DNA of 64,000 bases from Jaminaea rosea (lineage: Eukaryota; Basidiomycota; Exobasidiomycetes; Microstromatales), in assembly GCF_003144245.1 (NCBI RefSeq), contig NW_020289986.1:186001-250000 (forward strand), written 5' to 3'. Every line of letters begins with the position of its first letter. Positions within the stretch are counted from its first letter, which is position 1. The position numbers and the translations under genes were made by a program. Below, piece after piece: positions 1 to 9,594 of this stretch. The notes beneath the pieces were generated by a model. It had not been told where the DNA came from. It saw nothing but the letters and a program-made list of their open reading frames with translations, and searched no databases.

Positions 1-1181
1 TCTTTTACGGCGCTGTGTACGTGATGCCCATCTACTTTCAGTCGATCAAGGATGCGAGCCCTCTTCAGTCGGCTTTCGACATCCTGCCCTCGACCTCGCC
101 CGCAGCTCCAGCTGCTGTTGTCGCTGGTCTCATCATGGCCATCACCGGCAAGTACAAGATCCAGATGATCCTCTGGTGGATGCTCATGACCGTCGGGTTC
201 GGCTTGATCTACCTTTTCGACATCGACACGCCCAAGTGGGAGTGGGTCATATTCCAGCTCATTGCCGGAATTGCCATTGGAGCAATCTTTGCCCTCACAC
301 TCCCTCCGATCCAAGCCTGCCTCCCCGTATCAGAGATCGCCCATGCGACGGCCACTTTCGCCTTCTCGCGCTCCTTCGGCAGCGTCTGGGGCATTGCGAT
401 CGCCACGGCCATCTTCACCTCCAAGGTCTCGCCCAAGCTCGCTGCCATCCCTGGAGCGAAGGAAGTTGGTCTCACAGGCCAGACGGCGCTCGGGTTCGCT
501 ACCGAACTCAAGAAGCTGCCGCCTGAGCTGCAAGCCGCCGTAAAGCCAGCCTTTGCTTCGGCGTTGCGCTCCTCCTTCCTCTTCTTCATCCCTCTGTGCG
601 CTGTGGGCGTCATAGCATGCTTCTTCATGAAGGACGTTCCCCTGCCCGACTTCAATGACAGCGAGCACGGCATTCGCAACTCGATGCCACCACCCGCTCG
701 CATGCCATCACTCAGCAGGAGAAGGACGGGAGAAAAGTCGCAGGAAAAGAGCAGCAGCGCGACGCAGCAAGTCGTCCCCTCCTCCTCTGCCTCCACCATG
801 TCGCCTTCCCGTCAAGATGGGGCTGAGCAGCAGAATGACCGCCGACGCTCTCGTCCACCGCTACCAAAGCAGTTCTCGCACTTGGAACGCGAGTCAGACG
901 CCCCCTCGCAGTTCCTCTCTTCGGACTCGATGAGCCACCTGATGCGTCATGACCAACAGCAGCCCACGAGCACAACCTTGGCGTCGCCTACTCTGCAGCA
1001 AACGGGTCGACTCACTCCTCGCATCCACATGACACTGGATGGCGAATCAGGAGATGGAGGCCTGGAGCGCATGGGTAGCCACCTCAATACGTCGTCCGAC
1101 TGGTTTGCCATTGGGAGCGATCTGGGCTCGCGGGATGCGACGCTGACTGGGCGAGGGGGCATCGATCAGGCAAGGCATTGA
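1..1181 (+). CDS. MFS drug transporter (DHA2 type), 3' part
   Basis: The reading frame is open from the first base of the window (codons start at base 3), so the 5' part lies outside it; the first in-window Met is not a real start. The visible protein holds the C-terminal membrane half of a major facilitator transporter. Five or so hydrophobic helices fall within the first 210 residues, including the 'FAFSRSFGSVWG' helix that is typical of 14-TM DHA2 drug:H+ antiporters. After the last helix (ending near 'ACFFMKDV') comes a hydrophilic, Ser/Gln-rich cytosolic tail of about 170 residues, longer than in most relatives. The likely role is proton-coupled export of small molecules or toxic compounds across the plasma or vacuolar membrane; the substrate cannot be read from the sequence. 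A poly(A)-like AATAAA lies 114 bases after the stop. Confidence 0.85.
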   Translation, partial: FYGAVYVMPIYFQSIKDASPLQSAFDILPSTSPAAPAAVVAGLIMAITGKYKIQMILWWMLMTVGFGLIYLFDIDTPKWEWVIFQLIAGIAIGAIFALTLPPIQACLPVSEIAHATATFAFSRSFGSVWGIAIATAIFTSKVSPKLAAIPGAKEVGLTGQTALGFATELKKLPPELQAAVKPAFASALRSSFLFFIPLCAVGVIACFFMKDVPLPDFNDSEHGIRNSMPPPARMPSLSRRRTGEKSQEKSSSATQQVVPSSSASTMSPSRQDGAEQQNDRRRSRPPLPKQFSHLERESDAPSQFLSSDSMSHLMRHDQQQPTSTTLASPTLQQTGRLTPRIHMTLDGESGDGGLERMGSHLNTSSDWFAIGSDLGSRDATLTGRGGIDQARH

Positions 1182-1920
1182 GGCGCATAGGCGCAGATAC
1201 CATGAGCGAGACTCTCGCGATGAAACCAAGCACAGAAGAATAGAGCGAGCGGCACCTACAACATGATATCCTCAACATCCTCACGCCTCCAATCAATAAA
1301 AGGCCCCGTCACCGCACGAGCCATCAGCATCACCGAGAAGCAAGATGGGGTCACCACATCCGACGAGCGTCCGGTTAGCTGAGCGGCGGCATACACGATC
1401 TACTGCTGCACTCTGCCTCGCGCCCCTCATCTCGTCATCTCACAACAGCGCACACACACACGTCTATGCACCCCCTCACGCTCGCTACCTCACGGCTGGA
1501 GTCGCGTTGCGCCGCCACATTCCTCCCGCAACATTTGTTCTCTTCATTTGGTCGCCGCTTTCCCTCTTTTCTCGCTTCCCCACCACCCGAATTGTAGCTT
1601 ATATCCACTGAGACCTCTATCTTCAATAGCCAGGCTTTGCTCCAGGTATCTGCGCGATTGGAAATGGCAAACGACAAACTGAACGTCAAGTGAGCCATGC
1701 TACGGGCAGGCGGCGTGGAAGTAAGTGTGGGCAAGAGCGCCCGATGCAATGTGATGCGTTTCGTCGAGCAGGCTGAAGCACAAGAGAACGGCAGGCAAGG
1801 TGACGAAAGAGGCATAAGGTAGAGTCGAGCCGAAATGATGACGCGCCCAAGAAACGCCGAATCCGGAGCATGGCTCCATACCGAGCCGATCGCCCAACGC
1901 CTCCCTTGTCCTCCATCGCA
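1182..1920. other. Intergenic, two convergent 3' ends
   Basis: This stretch separates the 3' ends of the MFS transporter (+) and the WD40 gene (-). Short open frames exist on both strands, but none has domain-like composition or splice structure. An isolated tRNA A-box look-alike near 1375 has no B-box partner. I see only 3' UTR sequence here. Confidence 0.5.
1295..1300 (+). terminator. Poly(A)-signal-like hexamer after MFS gene
   Basis: AATAAA lies 114 nt downstream of the transporter stop codon, a plausible position for 3'-end processing. Fungal poly(A) signals are loose, so this is suggestive only. Confidence 0.35.
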
Positions 1921-4900
1921 TCACTCAACAACAGCCTTCTCATCCCTCAGTGCCCTCCATACCCTGAGCACCTGACTCTCATCCACGCTGACCACGATAC
2001 GATTCTCCCTGGGATTCCAGCCTGGAGGCTGAGGTGAGGAGGAGCCCCCTTTGGTACTGCCAAGGCTGGTGGTGCTGCCATTCTGGCCGCCGCCGCGGGG
2101 ATGCCCGCCGTCACTGCTGCTTGTTGGTGATTGAGAGCGGAGTGGAGTAGGCATCGCAGCTCCCAAGGCGCTTGCGAGACCTAGCGCAGAGAGGGCCGTC
2201 GTGGCGCCCGTTTCTCTCCCTCCCGCAGCATCGACAGTCGCCCTGTGCAGCTCCACGGGGTCCTCGCATTCGCACAAGTACGCATGTGTTTTCAAAGGCG
2301 CCAGCAGTGCTACGGTGACCGGCCTCGCGCCTTCCGCGGCCGTCCAGTACTCGCACACCTCCGAGCTGCGCAAGGAGGCAGAAGCGACGTTAGCGCTGCT
2401 GGAAGACGACTTTACGCTTGCCCCGCTACTGCTTGCTCCCTTGTTGGAACGGCGGGCGAGAAGACTCGACAGCCCTCCACCGCCGCCGCTGGAGCTTCCA
2501 TCGTTGCGACTACTCTCTCGCGCTCCACCGCCGCCAACATCATCCCTCGTGACATCCCAGATGTACACTTCCCCAGACTCTGAGCCGGCAACCACATACG
2601 CATCATCCGCCGTGCTTGCCCTGATCTGGCTCGTGCGGTTCAGGTACGTAGAGCCACGATATTTCGCCGTGAGTCTCTTGTCCGTGAGGGAATAGACCCG
2701 AATGCGAGAGTCATTGCTGCTGATCAGGATCTTCTCTTCTACGCGCGACGATGAGGACGATGAGCCAGAGGTGGTCGGGTGCTGAGGAGCGCCGACTGCT
2801 TCAATTCCGGTAATCTTGCGACCTCGAGCATTCTTGCCAGATGAACTGCGGACGGCAATCGATGACTGGTAAGTAAGGTCCTCCGTGCCGTAGAAGAGCA
2901 AAGCGCCTGAGAAGGTGCCCGCTATTGCCGTACTGCCTGAAGCAGAAAAGCTTGTCGCGGTGATGAGCCCAGGCACGTCCGCTGATGCTTGAACACGCTT
3001 CGCCGCAATGTTCCACAGTCGCAGCTTCCCGTCCAGCGACCCGCTGAGGAAGAATCTGTCATCTTTGGGATGGAATACCGCCGAGGTCACAAAGTCGCCA
3101 TGCCCGAACGTGATCAGGCAGTCTGGCTTGCTGAGATGCCACACTTTGACTGTCTTGTCCATTGAGCTGGAGAGAAGGAAGTTGTTCTTGCTCCAGTCCA
3201 AGCTAAGCACGTCGGATGTGTGGCCGCGAAACTCGCGGACGGGCTTGGACGCGAAGACGGGGATGTGCCGTAGGGGCAGGAGGGAGGGGTCTTCCTTGGT
3301 GCTGCCCCTTTTACTGCGGCCGAAGCTTCCGGCGGGACCTGAGGCGGATGAGGAGGGTGCGCCTGCAGAGTTCTTGCTGCGAAGCGACCCGAAGGAGTCG
3401 TGGCTGGCCGAGAAGCTGCCCTCAGCGTAGATCAATGCTTCCGCCCTCGCCCTGCTCTCCCTCAGCTCCGCATCTCTCTTCTCCACATTGTCCAGTACCT
3501 GGAATACCCGCACAACAGCGTCCTGCCCTGCTACAGCGAGATACTTGCCGTCCAAGCTGAATTTGAGCGCCCAAGTCGCCTTTTTCTTGCCATGCGCGCC
3601 GTATGATCCCGTGGTGCTATGCGACGTAGTGGAGAAGGCCGCTGTCGTGCTAGACGTGGAGAGGGAGGATTGCATGCTTGATTGGCTGTTCGCTGAGCCT
3701 AGACGCGGACGCTCGTTTGGCGGGGCAGCGGCATCGCGTTTGAGCTGGCCAAATTCGCCGCTGACAGAGGCATTGAGCGGCTCGTCGACGCGTGTGCTCG
3801 AGGAAGAAGCGCTGGGCGCTACACTGCTCTCTTCTGGTGAAAGCAAGCCGAGATCGAGCTCTTGCGCGAGATAGAGACGGCTGAATTGGCGATCGACGCT
3901 CGACTTGCCCTTTGCTCTGCTTTTGATTTTGCGCGGGTTGAGACCACCGCATAGGCCGCCGCCTGAGGCTTTGATTTTGACCTTTTTCGTCGGAGCTGGC
4001 GCCCAAGATGCGCTCGTGCTGCTTGCAGCGATAGAGGGCGCACGACTGCCAGAGACTGACGAGTTGGCCGTCTCTGAGTCTGGGATCTCGATGCTCATAC
4101 CGGACGCAGCGCTTGAGGACGCCGACATGGAGTGGTAGCTCGTGCTTGGACGTGGGCTGGTTTCGGAAGGCTTCCTTGCCCTACGCCAGAAGGACGCAGC
4201 TGAGGATGAGCCTGAGAGAACTCTGTTTCTCCGCGGCACAGCATCAGCTCCACTGCCGCTGTCATCTGCCTGCGCAGCATCGTCTCCAGCAGTGACAGAC
4301 TCGAAGGATTTCTCGGCGCTGTCGGCACGTCGTCGCCCGCCGCCAAAGAATCGTCGACGAGCCGGAGCAACTGCCTTGGGTGCCTTGAGGATCGAAGCGT
4401 CGTAGCCTGGCTCGCTTGCCGACCAGCGCTGATGGCCACTCTCCTGTCCGGTCGAGAAGTTTCTTCCTCCTTGATCTGGCTTTGGCGTCGGCGCTGCCGA
4501 GTCACTGATCTCCTGAGCAACAGCGCTGAGATCGCGTTGTTGCTGGGGGAACTCGTCCGTCGGCGTTGTTACGTCTTCAAGGTCATCTCCACCCTTGTAT
4601 GCAGGCATGTTTGAGGGTAGGCGTGGCGCGGCAGGTGGCTGGCCCAGAATGTCTGCGAGTACTCTCGGCGTTTTGCTTCTCGATTCGTCCCACTCTTCCG
4701 CCGAGGCCGCAGCGATGGGACTTGTCTCGGCGTCGTCCTCGTCCTCGTCCTCTTCCTTCATCGACCGCATCGCAGCTGCTCTGCTGCCCAAAACGACCAT
4801 CTCCTTCGTTGGGCGCGGGACTTCTCCTGTGGCTGCCTCTATGCTCTCGCCGTCACCTGCGGCAGCACTTCTTTCATATGTTTGCGCATCAGAGGACGAG

Positions 4901-5856
4901 TCCGAGCTTGACCAGCCGGCAACGAGGGGCGAAGTGATCTCTTCAGAGCTTCTGCTATCTGGTGGAGTAAGCACAAGGCTCGGAGGCTCCATTGCGGCGC
5001 GAGCGTCCGAGACGACGGCACCCGTTTGCGCTAACGGAGTAGGAGAGCTAGCGTCAGACGGTTGTCCGGGTTGCAGCCTAGCTTGTCGCGGCTCACCTTC
5101 ATCGACTGTCAATGCGCGGCTTGTGGTCGGGCGTACTCCGTCCTGTGGGCGTCGACGCGATTTGTCTCTTGCTGCCAGGCTCAATCGAGCGACTTCTGCG
5201 TCGAGCTCCTCCTTGTCTCCATGATCCAAGCTCACTGTCCGCCTTGCAGTCGGACGGACGACGCCAGTAGGGGCAGATGCGCCCGCATCGTCGTTCCCAG
5301 CTGGTTTCGCCGCCGCGTTTGCCGCTATGTCGACTGGGTCTGACGAAGAAAAGGGAATGTAGAGCTCCTCGTCCTCGTCCGAGTCTGTGACTGCAGTTTC
5401 ATCTTCATCGATGGAGCCATGTCCAAGCGACGAGCCGTCTCCAATCGACGACCCAGAGACATTTGATCCCCGTCGCTGAAACTCAGCCTCGAGGTGTCGT
5501 GATGGCAGCGACGATTTGCCTGACAGACCTGACATCGTCCTGCCTGACGCAGCGGGAGTTGCTGACGTCGTCGGCGCCGTATCGAGCTGCTTAGGAGTTG
5601 CTGATCTCGGCGAAGAAGAGCCAGCGCGATTGGGGGCAGAGAATGCCGATTTCACCCAGCCAAAGAGGCTGCTGCCTCCCGCGCCTAACGATGATGTCTG
5701 GGAGCCTGAAATCGGGGGCGAGCCTGGTCTGCTACCGTTGCTGCTGCTGCCGCTGCTGCTTGTCGCCCTCAATGCGCGATCGCGGTGATACGATGATGGA
5801 GGCGACTGAGGAGCCTGTGACGGCGGCGGCGGCGTTGCCGCTGACTGGCGGTCCAT
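1921..5856 (-). CDS. WD40-repeat protein, WDR44-like
   Basis: An intronless gene of 1311 codons if translation starts at the Met 'MDRQSA' (5856). The frame stays open to an upstream Met at 6132, but those 92 extra residues look like translated leader. Residues 1 to about 750 are disordered, rich in Ser/Pro/Ala, with acidic patches. From about residue 755 there are WD40 repeats: 'ATWALKFSLDGKYLAVAG', then 'FRGHTSDVLSLDWS...DKTVKVWHL', then 'GHGDFVTSAVFHP...DGKLRLWNI', and weaker blades to the C-terminus. The long low-complexity N-terminus, the split first blade and the 'SLDWSKNNFLLSSSMDKTVKVWHL' blade resemble WDR44 (a Rab11-binding protein in animals) and the fungal Dgr2-like family. A membrane-traffic scaffold role is inferred from family only. 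It is divergent from the Vcx1-like gene. Confidence 0.85.
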   Translation of the reverse strand: MDRQSAATPPPPSQAPQSPPSSYHRDRALRATSSSGSSSNGSRPGSPPISGSQTSSLGAGGSSLFGWVKSAFSAPNRAGSSSPRSATPKQLDTAPTTSATPAASGRTMSGLSGKSSLPSRHLEAEFQRRGSNVSGSSIGDGSSLGHGSIDEDETAVTDSDEDEELYIPFSSSDPVDIAANAAAKPAGNDDAGASAPTGVVRPTARRTVSLDHGDKEELDAEVARLSLAARDKSRRRPQDGVRPTTSRALTVDEGEPRQARLQPGQPSDASSPTPLAQTGAVVSDARAAMEPPSLVLTPPDSRSSEEITSPLVAGWSSSDSSSDAQTYERSAAAGDGESIEAATGEVPRPTKEMVVLGSRAAAMRSMKEEDEDEDDAETSPIAAASAEEWDESRSKTPRVLADILGQPPAAPRLPSNMPAYKGGDDLEDVTTPTDEFPQQQRDLSAVAQEISDSAAPTPKPDQGGRNFSTGQESGHQRWSASEPGYDASILKAPKAVAPARRRFFGGGRRRADSAEKSFESVTAGDDAAQADDSGSGADAVPRRNRVLSGSSSAASFWRRARKPSETSPRPSTSYHSMSASSSAASGMSIEIPDSETANSSVSGSRAPSIAASSTSASWAPAPTKKVKIKASGGGLCGGLNPRKIKSRAKGKSSVDRQFSRLYLAQELDLGLLSPEESSVAPSASSSSTRVDEPLNASVSGEFGQLKRDAAAPPNERPRLGSANSQSSMQSSLSTSSTTAAFSTTSHSTTGSYGAHGKKKATWALKFSLDGKYLAVAGQDAVVRVFQVLDNVEKRDAELRESRARAEALIYAEGSFSASHDSFGSLRSKNSAGAPSSSASGPAGSFGRSKRGSTKEDPSLLPLRHIPVFASKPVREFRGHTSDVLSLDWSKNNFLLSSSMDKTVKVWHLSKPDCLITFGHGDFVTSAVFHPKDDRFFLSGSLDGKLRLWNIAAKRVQASADVPGLITATSFSASGSTAIAGTFSGALLFYGTEDLTYQSSIAVRSSSGKNARGRKITGIEAVGAPQHPTTSGSSSSSSRVEEKILISSNDSRIRVYSLTDKRLTAKYRGSTYLNRTSQIRASTADDAYVVAGSESGEVYIWDVTRDDVGGGGARESSRNDGSSSGGGGGLSSLLARRSNKGASSSGASVKSSSSSANVASASLRSSEVCEYWTAAEGARPVTVALLAPLKTHAYLCECEDPVELHRATVDAAGGRETGATTALSALGLASALGAAMPTPLRSQSPTSSSDGGHPRGGGQNGSTTSLGSTKGGSSSPQPPGWNPRENRIVVSVDESQVLRVWRALRDEKAVVE

Positions 5857-6787
5857 GTTGTCGAAGTCTCGCAGCAAAGTGAAGTGTGGGCTCGGGTCAG
5901 GGCGCACGTACGGGCCGGCGGGCGGGCGGGACGAGCGGGACTGAGGCCTTTGTGGTATCAGGAACGTATGATGGTCGTTGCGTAAAGCGTCGATGACAAA
6001 GAGCGAAAGCAATCGCCATCGAGCTGCTGCGGATGGTAATCTGGGCGTCAGATGCGAGTTGATGTTGCTTGGTTGAGTTGTGTCAGAGATGGACGTCAGC
6101 AGGTGTTGGTCTGGCCGCTGCAAAGGGGGCAACGGGCGGCCGCCGGAGGTTGTCTTGAGAGGCGCGGAGTGGTGGCCCGTGGCTCCATCTCACTCAACCT
6201 CACCTGCCTGGCTCGCGCTCTCAAAACGCGGGAACAGAGGGCCACGTTGCGTGGTGAGTTGCGCCCCGCCAACCGCCGCCGTCCACTTTGCCCTGGATCG
6301 CATCGTCGTGAGTCGCTCTCGTCGCGCTCGCTCGAGGCCAATTCTAAAATCGCCCTGCCCTTGCCAAGACAGAGACCGGCAGGTCCGCTGCAGCCCACGC
6401 GACAGACCGGAGCGACTTGAGTGACGCATGACCGCATCGTCGATCAACGAGCAGCGAAGCCGCTTTCTCAGACCGAGGTCCCCCCGCGACGAGATTGGCA
6501 ACACCGCCTTGCTTGGCCCCCCTTGTTCGGTCGACCGGCTTCCTCGCTCCTTCCTTGCTTTACCACTTGACCCATCCAAGCTGTGCTTCAATCTAAGCTA
6601 GAGCAATTGCGCGACAGAAGGCTCCTTAAAGCGCACGAGCATCTTGGTCTGCTACGACACCTCGCACCCGCAATCCTTCGGCACTCTATAAAGGCAGCCT
6701 CTGAGCCTCTTAGCCGGCTCTGCAGCTTGACAGAACCTTGTCTCACGCCAGACGTCAGGATCTTGCATCTCAACCAGCTGCCTCACA
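5857..6787. promoter_or_regulatory. Divergent promoter, WD40 gene / VCX1-like
   Basis: About 930 bp between the likely starts of the WD40 gene (-) and the exchanger gene (+). It contains the in-frame but probably untranslated 92-codon extension of the WD40 frame (5857-6132) and a TATA-like box facing the exchanger. I see no other coding signal. Confidence 0.5.
6687..6692 (+). promoter_or_regulatory. TATA box-like site of VCX1-like gene
   Basis: A TATAAA hexamer (context ctcTATAAAgg) sits 96-101 nt upstream of the exchanger ATG at 6788. This is a plausible core promoter position in fungi, and exact TATAAA is uncommon in this GC-rich window. Confidence 0.45.
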
Positions 6788-8218
6788 ATGCCAGCCAACG
6801 AAAGGACGCCCCTTGTGGGCAACAACGACTCCAATGACAACGGGCTACCCATGCACGTGAGCATCGCAGCGTAGACAGGTAGTCAGGCTCTCGTCACTCA
6901 ATCGTTGCCTCCTCCGCCTCGCACCCGCAGCGCCCTCAGTCCTATCCGTCGGGCAACAGCATCCTGAACCCACCCGAGGGTCATCCCAACACGCTCTCGT
7001 CCTTCTGGTGGCTCTTGACCAACTCGTGGCTAAACCTCCTTCTCGTCTTCGTACCCATGGGAATCGTAGCTGAGAAGCTGCACTGGCCTGCAGTCTGGAT
7101 CTTCTCTCTCAACTTCCTCGCCATCATCCCATTGGCGAAGCTCCTCGGTGATGCCACTGAGCAATCAGCGCTCAAGCTGGGCCCCACGCTCGGCGGCCTA
7201 CTCAATGCTACATTCGGCAACGCCGTCGAGCTCATCGTGGGCATCGTCGCGCTCATCCAGGGTCAGCTGCGCATTGTTCAGCAATCTTTGATTGGTTCTA
7301 TCCTGTCGAATCTGCTCCTCGTCCTCGGCATGTCTTTCGTTTGCGGAGGTATCCATCACGCCGAGAGCACCTTCCAGCAGACGGCTGCTCAGGCATCCGC
7401 TAGTATCATGATGCTCAGCGTTGTCGCTGTTGCGCTCCCCGCTGCTTACCAAGGAGGCATCAGAATGAACGTGAGTGCGAGCATCGAGAGCCCGGATGGC
7501 GGCAAGCCGTTCATAGCTGACCAACATCTCATTCTCTCCAAACGCGCAGGCCCTCTTCGGCCCTGACGCCGGCAGTGAGCGCGCTCTCGCCCTCCTCAAG
7601 GAGGACCCCGCAGAGCATGGCATCATCTTCATCTCGCGCGGTACATCCGTCGTCCTCGTCCTCGTCTACTGCCTATACCTCGTATTCCAGCTGCGCACCC
7701 ACTCTTTCCTTTACGACGCCGAAGAAGACCAAGAGGAGGAGCCCGAAATCCCCGAGATGACGCCTCCCGCAGCTGTTGCAGCCCTGGCCCTCATCACGGT
7801 CATCACATCCTTCTCCGCCGACTACCTCGTAGGCGCAATCGACGAGACGGCGCAAGAGTACTCAATCCCCAAGGCCTTCATCTCTACCATCCTCCTCCCC
7901 GTTGTGGGCAACGCGGCAGAGCACGTTACGAGCTGTGTGATGGCCTACAAGGGCAAGATGGAAATCGCAATCGGCGTCTCGGTCGGCTCGTCAATCCAGA
8001 TCGCAATGGGTCTGCTCCCCACGCTGGTCATCATCGGCTGGGCGATCGGGCAGCCTCTGACCTTGTACTTCCAGACGTTCGAGGTCGTCATCTCGGTCAG
8101 TGCAGTCGTGCTCATCAACAGCTTGCTTCAGGATGGCAGGAGCAACTACATGGAGGGGGCGATGCTGCTCGCGCTTTACGCCGTGGCGGCACTGAGCTTT
8201 TGGGTTGCGCCGTCGTGA
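6788..8218 (+). CDS. VCX1: Vacuolar Ca2+/H+ exchanger (CAX/VCX1 type)
   Basis: Three exons: 6788-6856, 6931-7470 and 7550-8218, giving 425 residues. Both introns start GTGAG and end in GCAG; they are in phase 0. The protein is the H+-driven Ca2+ antiporter of the vacuole membrane, which clears cytosolic Ca2+ after signalling. It has the two inverted repeats of the CaCA superfamily. The first has 'GNAVELIVG' followed by 'GSILSNLLLVLGMSF', and the second 'GNAAEHVTS' followed by 'GVSVGSSIQIAMG'. The paired GNxxE acidic residues are the cation-binding glutamates. About 11 hydrophobic helices are visible, with an acidic loop ('DAEEDQEEEPE') between the two halves. The N-terminus is short and lacks an obvious autoinhibitory domain. 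The length is normal for fungal Vcx1 proteins (about 400-430). Confidence 0.95.
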
Positions 8219-9594
8219 TGGTGACGGTGGAATGGAGGAGCAAAGTGAGGCAATGCCGGGGTATCCATGGGAGACGTCGCAGGATTTGTTGCACGTCAAG
8301 GCAGAGCCTAGAGTGGCTTGCCTTGGCGACCTGTCATGTCATGCTGTCGACGGCAAATAGGAAGAAAGCAAGAATTGAGGGGGGAGAGGTATGTGTAGCG
8401 AGACACGCCCACTTGTGCATATCACCAAGCAGTAATGAATCATCCTGCCTATATGCGGCAATTTCCTGCTCCAGCGGCACGAATTGTCTCCCCTTCGACG
8501 TCTGCATAGAAGCCCATCAGCTCACCATCAAAGCTCGCTTCCCCCGCAAGGCGCGTGTGGCATTTGTTTGTTAGCATCTACGGCAGACGCGAGGGCGCAG
8601 ATCTGATCGGCCCAGTCGCCTTGCTGAGAATGACTGCAGGCAGGCTGGGCTGGCTCAGGCTTCGCGCCCACTCTTGCCTTTCATGCAGCGGGCCACCCGC
8701 GCCAAGGGGCTCGGGCATTCGCTCAAAGCCAGTGCCCCTTCGCCACTCACTCTCTCCTCTGACAGAAGTCGGGTCAGCACTAGACCTTCTTCACAGAAGC
8801 ACCATCAGCGATCACATCGGAACGACTTAGACGCTAAGGTAGAGACGGGACGTTTCCCTAAGCATGGCAGGGACTGACCTAGGGTACATTGACTCAGCTT
8901 CACAAGTCTTGCATCTTGCAAGTCACTCCGCTTTGGCCCGCCCTCCTATCGCCACGCCCGACGACACTGTAGCGCCCTCGGCTTCAATCGTCGCCGTCGC
9001 CTCACCTATTCGCCTCGTATCTCTCCTCGACAGCAGAGTTGCAACTTACCTTGCTAGGAATCAGAGCAGCGACGGGGTGGTTGCCCCGCCTGCACTTCAC
9101 GAACGCACGCCCACTCATTTGACGACGACTCGTTGCGACGCCCAGCTCGCAAAGTAGCGAGGAGCGCCCAACGCCCACGGTCAAAGCTCAGCGACGACTT
9201 ACTCTTCAACCTTAGCAAGTCCTCTTTGGTCCCTACTCGAATGCTCATTGGTACCTTGATCCATTTGTTCACTCATCGATCCTCAACAGCGACGCATCCT
9301 TTCATCCTTTGTTTCCTTCCCGGATTGTCGCATCCTCGCAACCCACGGCGCCCCCGGCCCAGCCCCGACTCATGTCGCCCTGAAAGTTGCAGGTGATTAG
9401 CCCGCCTCAGGAGCCGCAAGCGCATCACTAATCAGCAGGCATCGCAAAGCCCCTCTCCCTCTTCGGCCTTTCTTCGAGTCTCTCCTACCTCGCGCTCCAT
9501 CCTCTTTGCTCTCTACTCTACACCCATCGAATCGAGCAGTTCTCGCCGCGCGGCAGGCAGGCAGGAAGGAAGGCAATAGGTCTCGCTCGACAAC
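8219..9594. other. Gene-free spacer and leader, 1.4 kb
   Basis: No supported gene. Short frames on both strands lack start context, introns or recognisable composition. The last ~100 bases before the ATG at 9595 are rich in CT runs, as is usual for leaders and promoters in this window. The stretch probably holds the 3' UTR of the exchanger gene and the promoter and 5' UTR of the next gene. Confidence 0.5.

Noticed and set aside
209-799. 196-codon minus-strand frame opposite the MFS gene
   Set aside because: A shadow of the transporter's coding strand in GC-rich DNA; no domain or signal of its own.
1374-1384. tRNA A-box-like TAGCTGAGCGG
   Set aside because: No B-box at a suitable distance and no cloverleaf can be drawn.
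5857-6132. 92-residue N-terminal extension of the WD40 protein
   Set aside because: Open in frame but composition looks like leader; the Met at 5856 opens a typical Ser/Pro N-terminus. Kept as an alternative only.
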